Source of the DNA: an uncultured Bacteroidales bacterium
Lineage (GTDB): Bacteria; Bacteroidota; Bacteroidia; Bacteroidales; Muribaculaceae
NCBI GenBank assembly: GCA_949123685.1
Contig: CASBHZ010000054.1
Location: 1 to 19,379, forward strand
Length of the DNA: 19,379 nucleotides
Direction: 5' to 3'
Part shown: piece after piece, positions 16,819-19,379 of the stretch
Layout: each line of letters starts with the position of its first letter
Numbering within the stretch: position 1 is the first letter of the stretch
The notes under the pieces: generated by a model
Seen by the model: only the letters and a program-made list of their open reading frames with translations
Told to the model about the DNA's origin: nothing
The model's database searches: none
Translations under genes and position numbers: made by a program

Positions 16819-17976
16819 TTACTTACTATTAATAATATTTCTTTGTGGAAGTTGGAAGCTATATATCAAGAACTGCGATTTATCATCCGTTTCTATAGGA
16901 ATAAACCGGATTCCATAATATCGATTCCCATATTTACCAAGCAGTTTAAAATATGATGGCATCAATTTTTCTATAATCAGGTCATTGTCTCTATAGACCT
17001 GCATGACTGTCACGCCTGAAGAAAAATCTTTCATTGTGGTCCTAAACAATAATTGAGACTCGTCATCATAATACAATCCGGTATTGACACCAACTTCTTC
17101 AATATCTGCCTTAAAATTTTCTATAGACACATCAAATCCTTTCGTATAATTACGATTTATACCTTCCGGCTCAAAACCGAATGTATTAATAAGATCTCCA
17201 TTTAAATCATAACGATATATTAATGAATCCGGAGCATGATTCACGAATATTTGTGAATCAGCTTTATCAACAGCATAGTCGAAAAACTCAAAAAACGGCA
17301 GAGGGCTATCAGAATAAAAATCTGGAAATGATCCCCACAGATTTTCAATCTTAAGAGTGTTAAGATTCAATTTACCCAATATTTTGCCTTTCTCATATCG
17401 CGTTTTCGAAGTTTCACTAAAATTACGGTTAATTAAAGATAATGGCACAAGAATAGTTGAATCATCGATACAAGTTAACTTCATACCGAAATCACTCATT
17501 TCCAAAGGAGTATAATTAGAAACCGAAGAATAGTCATTTTTTGCAGGTTTGTCCCACCCCAAATCAATACGACCCTTGTATTTCACCATTCCTTTTGTGG
17601 ATATAAACTCATATATTCCATATGAAGAATCAAATATCCACATTGCTGTGTCTCCTGGATTAACAGGTGTACCATACATTATACCTACCATTTCGTTTGG
17701 TCCTTGTCCATATCCCGAATAAGTACAATTTAAATCTCCATTAATTCGATCATATGAAAAAATCTTGCAATATAATTGATCTACAAACATAATGGTAGAA
17801 TCTAACATTACAAAATTACCTCTGAGACTGGTAGTATCTGCGTTCGCAGCTACACTATCAATCTCTAAATTCACATTATATGGTTTACGGCTTCCCATAT
17901 GGGAAGCCGTTTTTACTCGTGAGCAACTGCATGCCAGCATACTCACGAGTAAAAATATAAATAGCTTCTTTCCCAT
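16819..17976 (-). CDS. 6-bladed beta-propeller lipoprotein
   Basis: A 385-residue exported protein. The signal peptide MGKKLFIFLLVSMLACSCS holds two possible lipidated cysteines (C16 or C18). The signature GYGQGPNEMVG at 88-98 matches the Bacteroidales 6-bladed propeller/BF3164 group. Blade-like strands follow (AMWIFDSSYGIYEFISTKG, SLIYRYDLNGDLINTFGFEP). It starts 6 bp after the NVEALA peptide gene stops, and the thioredoxin/DUF1573 lipoprotein gene follows, so the three form one operon. Its first 30 codons contain two adjacent perfect inverted repeats, described separately. Function is unknown for the family. Pairing with a small secreted peptide suggests a receptor, chaperone or immunity-like partner, but the sequence does not decide. 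Confidence 0.85.
   Translation of the reverse strand: MGKKLFIFLLVSMLACSCSRVKTASHMGSRKPYNVNLEIDSVAANADTTSLRGNFVMLDSTIMFVDQLYCKIFSYDRINGDLNCTYSGYGQGPNEMVGIMYGTPVNPGDTAMWIFDSSYGIYEFISTKGMVKYKGRIDLGWDKPAKNDYSSVSNYTPLEMSDFGMKLTCIDDSTILVPLSLINRNFSETSKTRYEKGKILGKLNLNTLKIENLWGSFPDFYSDSPLPFFEFFDYAVDKADSQIFVNHAPDSLIYRYDLNGDLINTFGFEPEGINRNYTKGFDVSIENFKADIEEVGVNTGLYYDDESQLLFRTTMKDFSSGVTVMQVYRDNDLIIEKLMPSYFKLLGKYGNRYYGIRFIPIETDDKSQFLIYSFQLPQRNIINSK
17887..17955 (-). promoter_or_regulatory. Two adjacent perfect inverted repeats inside the propeller gene start
   Basis: 17887-17910 is a perfect 24-bp palindrome (half site ACGGCTTCCCAT). Immediately beside it TTTTTACTCGTGAG (17910-17923) pairs perfectly with CTCACGAGTAAAAA (17942-17955) around an 18-nt loop. 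They cover codons 8-30 of the lipoprotein. On the + strand the palindrome is followed by TTTTT, the form of an intrinsic terminator. In the gene's own direction no U tract follows. Confidence 0.75.
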
Positions 17977-17982
17977 TTTTAC

Positions 17983-18243
17983 TTAACGACAGTTACTATC
18001 ATAATTGGAGCAAGGGTTACCTCCACAATATGATCCAGACGCATTTGCGGAACACACATTAGAAGTGAACCATTTTGTTTTGCAGAAACAAGATACTGTT
18101 TGGGAGCCACCTTCTCCACTGGACAAAGCCTCTATGTTGGCAAACTCTAAGTCATTTAGATTGTTTTCAGGATTGAAATAAACATATCCCAATCCAATTC
18201 CAACGGAAACTATGGCAATTGCCAATACTAACACTTTTTTCAT
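17983..18243 (-). CDS. NVEALA-type secreted peptide precursor, cysteine-rich
   Basis: An 86-residue precursor. An N-terminal signal/TM segment (MKKVLVLAIAIVSVGIGLGY) is followed by an acidic spacer and the motif FANIEALSSGEGG at 34-46, the family signature (NVEALA, PF14055) with I for V. The C-terminal 40 residues hold six cysteines (52, 54, 64, 73, 78, 85) and many Asn/Ser/Gly, suggesting a compact mature peptide with up to three disulfides. The GEGG just before it may mark a processing site, by analogy with double-glycine leaders (inference). I start at ATG 18243. The open frame to GTG 18345 is the duplicated leader A. It is the first gene of a three-gene operon with the propeller and the thioredoxin/DUF1573 lipoprotein. 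Family function is unknown. Confidence 0.82.
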   Translation of the reverse strand: MKKVLVLAIAIVSVGIGLGYVYFNPENNLNDLEFANIEALSSGEGGSQTVSCFCKTKWFTSNVCSANASGSYCGGNPCSNYDSNCR

Positions 18244-18401
18244 TTCTTTAATGTTTTTAAGGTTAATTAAAATTGTGTTATTTAAATTTAATTCGCATAG
18301 TTTGCTATGCTCTTTCTTCAACTTTTTGTATTCTATCGCAGACACCTCTTTCTGTGAATTTCTGTGAATAGAATTACCCCTATACTATATAGGTCATATT
18401 T
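18232..18401 (-). repeat. Leader repeat A, copy 2
   Basis: Near-identical to 15303-15448, here leading into the NVEALA peptide gene. It keeps the hairpin GCATAG-TTTG-CTATGC (18295-18310) and the in-frame 34-codon segment from GTG 18345. It carries a small tandem duplication (TCTGTGAAT at 18351-18359 and 18361-18369) that is single in copy 1. It ends at GTCATATTT (18393-18401), the left border of the insert. Confidence 0.85.
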
Positions 18402-18702
18402 TAGTAGATGACAAAAATTAATTTGTAAAAGTTCTTAAAAATTAGTAATTTAAAGAAAAAGTTTGACCGCTTTTTTTACATAAAAATCACTAATTCCAAG
18501 GACTTGGTCAAAGTTAACCAAATCCTCCCGATTATGCAAGAGCATTTTGGACAAAGTTTGAATCTGGTACGCATAAAGCTCAGAAGAAAGGCGAAGTCAC
18601 TTGTCAAGTATGGCTTGGAAGAGATTGCAACCATACTCATGTGACCGGCTTATACCACTAAATTCGATGTTTTTCAAATTTTTTGTCATGTCGTACTTAA
18701 AA
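18402..18702. mobile_element. Insert splitting leader repeats A and B, with possible transposase remnant
   Basis: Copy 1 shows A and B contiguous, so these roughly 300 bp are extra. They are flanked by GTCATATTT (18393-18401) and GTCACATTT (18703-18711), an imperfect 9-bp direct repeat resembling a target-site duplication. A + strand frame at about 18483-18555 reads KITNSKDLVKVNQILP, then HFGQSLNLVRIKL, and then decays. It reminds me of the N terminus of IS4-type transposases in Bacteroides, but this is from memory and unverified. No terminal inverted repeats are obvious. No other gene was seen here. Confidence 0.45.
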
Positions 18703-18845
18703 GTCACATTTCAAAAAAATCTATAAGTGAATTTGGTAAAAAATATTAAAATTTATAAACAATCCAGGTTTCCATAACAAAGCTTGCAATCAAATTACTA
18801 CTTACCCTCTTCAAACAATTAACATCCATTCTTTTATCCTCCAAC
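18701..18845 (-). repeat. Leader repeat B, copy 2
   Basis: Matches 15449-15597. On the - strand it begins 9 bp after the stop of the NVEALA gene at 18854-19084. The AAAAATCTAT motif recurs at 18715-18724. Confidence 0.85.
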
Positions 18846-18850
18846 TTCAT
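18746..18850 (-). CDS. Candidate 34-aa small ORF directly after an NVEALA gene
   Basis: ATG 18850 follows the tandem stops of the NVEALA gene by three bases and opens a 34-codon frame beginning MKLEDKRMDVNCLKR and ending in WIVYKF. An internal Met is preceded by GGAGGATAAAAGA. The same frame is open in repeat B copy 1 but without either ATG. The five differences inside it all change amino acids, so there is no sign of selection for protein sequence. It could be a small coupled product or only the relic of a longer gene. Confidence 0.2.
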   Translation of the reverse strand: MKLEDKRMDVNCLKRVSSNLIASFVMETWIVYKF

Positions 18851-18853
18851 TTA

Positions 18854-19084
18854 TTACCAGGGAGTTCCCGGGCAGCTCTTGTCACCGCCTGCGTTACATT
18901 GCCAATAAGAGGGATTAATGTATTTGACATACCAAAGACCATTGCCGCTCTCCCCGCTAACAAGCGCTTCGACATTCGCCATCTGTATGTCTGACATTGC
19001 ATCTTTCTGTTGCGCGTTTACTTCCACGTAAGCAGAAACTCCCAGAAGCGCCACTACGGCAGCGAAAATGATTCTCTTTTTCAT
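18854..19084 (-). CDS. NVEALA-type secreted peptide precursor
   Basis: A 76-residue precursor. The signal peptide MKKRIIFAAVVALLGVSA runs to a good signal peptidase I site after VNA (A24). A short acidic spacer then leads to MANVEALVSGESG at 35-47, the NVEALA family motif. The C-terminal 30 residues (GLWYVKYINPSYWQC, then CPGTPW) are aromatic-rich with two cysteines (63, 71), very different from the six-cysteine tail of the neighbouring precursor. The conserved leader with a variable tail is typical of secreted peptide families. Two consecutive stop codons end the gene. Directly upstream lies a decayed DUF1573 remnant, and repeat B follows. No convincing promoter was recognised. Confidence 0.85.
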   Translation of the reverse strand: MKKRIIFAAVVALLGVSAYVEVNAQQKDAMSDIQMANVEALVSGESGNGLWYVKYINPSYWQCNAGGDKSCPGTPW

Positions 19085-19114
19085 TTTTGAAATAGTTTAA
19101 ATTTTTAATGTAAT

Positions 19115-19195
19115 TTATTTTACGAATCCGTGGAGGATGAGTCTCTCAAGATTCGGTATTTCTCTTTGAACCGGACACCGACATAGCGGTGGAAC
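19115..19195 (-). pseudogene. Frameshifted 3' remnant of a DUF1573 lipoprotein gene
   Basis: About 80 bp align with the 3' end of the gene at 15875-16759. The - strand reads QFHRYVGVRFKEK, then shifts frame and continues as PNLERLILHGFVK and a TAA stop, against QFYRYVDVFFKER and NPERLVFHGFLK in the intact copy. A one-base length difference breaks the frame, and homology ends near 19195. This shows that another peptide/propeller/DUF1573 unit once stood here. Confidence 0.7.
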
Positions 19196-19236
19196 TGCTA
19201 AAAATTGTATTGGCAGAAGTGGCAGCATTGACAAAA

Positions 19237-19379
19237 TCAATAAAAGATCTGTCTCTTTAGAGAATGATCATATTCAAATATTCTCTCATCTTTGCCACCT
19301 GTGTGGTTTTTTAGGTATAATAAGGCACCTTTGGGTATCCTATAGTGCAACACATCAGTTTGAGTCTTCTGTTTTCCCA
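19237..19379 (-). CDS. C-terminal end of an unrecognised gene, cut by the window edge
   Basis: The - strand is open from the window edge to a TGA at 19237-19239, giving about 46 residues, including VLHYRIPKGALLYLKNHTGG and ERIFEYDHSLKRQIFY. The composition looks like real protein. From memory it resembles C-terminal ends of Bacteroidales surface proteins with transglutaminase-like domains, but I cannot verify that and the visible part is short. Bases 19196-19236 hold nothing I recognise. Confidence 0.35.
   Translation of the reverse strand, partial: GKQKTQTDVLHYRIPKGALLYLKNHTGGKDERIFEYDHSLKRQIFY

Overview
This window looks like a contig end from a Bacteroidales genome, probably a gut commensal. 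The evidence is the NVEALA-type secreted peptides, propeller lipoproteins of the BF3164/TolB-like kind, a lipoprotein combining thioredoxin-like and DUF1573-like parts, and one exact Bacteroidetes promoter (TTTG, 20 bp, TATCTTTG). Bases 37-116 are not biological. They are an error-containing Illumina flow-cell P5, index and read-1 primer sequence, so real DNA starts at about 117.

Layout. (1) 117-3064, + strand: an AcrB-type (HAE1) RND permease that has lost about 74 N-terminal residues to the artefact. (2) 3130-13998, - strand: a tightly packed six-gene operon, read right to left: signal peptidase I, O-antigen ligase/Wzy-like membrane protein with a helical (TPR-like) tail, periplasmic adaptor, RND permease A, TolC-like outer-membrane channel, RND permease B. 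Stops and starts overlap or lie within about 10 bp. A canonical promoter with two 15-bp direct repeats, 74 bp apart, lies just upstream. (3) 14241-19379, - strand: a visibly more AT-rich module with a propeller lipoprotein, a thioredoxin/DUF1573 lipoprotein, a second propeller lipoprotein, a six-cysteine NVEALA peptide and a second NVEALA peptide. Beyond these lie a frameshifted remnant of another DUF1573 gene and the 3' end of an unrecognised gene at the window edge.

The peptide module has been rearranged. A leader block of about 300 bp occurs twice: once in front of a propeller lipoprotein gene and once in front of an NVEALA gene. The second copy is split by an insert of about 300 bp with a duplicated target-like sequence at its ends. 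The start of the second propeller gene is built from two adjacent perfect inverted repeats, although it encodes a lipoprotein signal peptide.

Working hypothesis (inference): the region encodes a small secreted-peptide system. NVEALA precursors cross the inner membrane by Sec and may be processed by the locus's own signal peptidase. They are attended by propeller and thioredoxin-like lipoproteins, may be modified by the Wzy/ligase-like enzyme, and leave through an adaptor-RND-TolC-RND efflux machine. No step is proven here. The linkage, the operon structure and the duplications are what the sequence shows directly.
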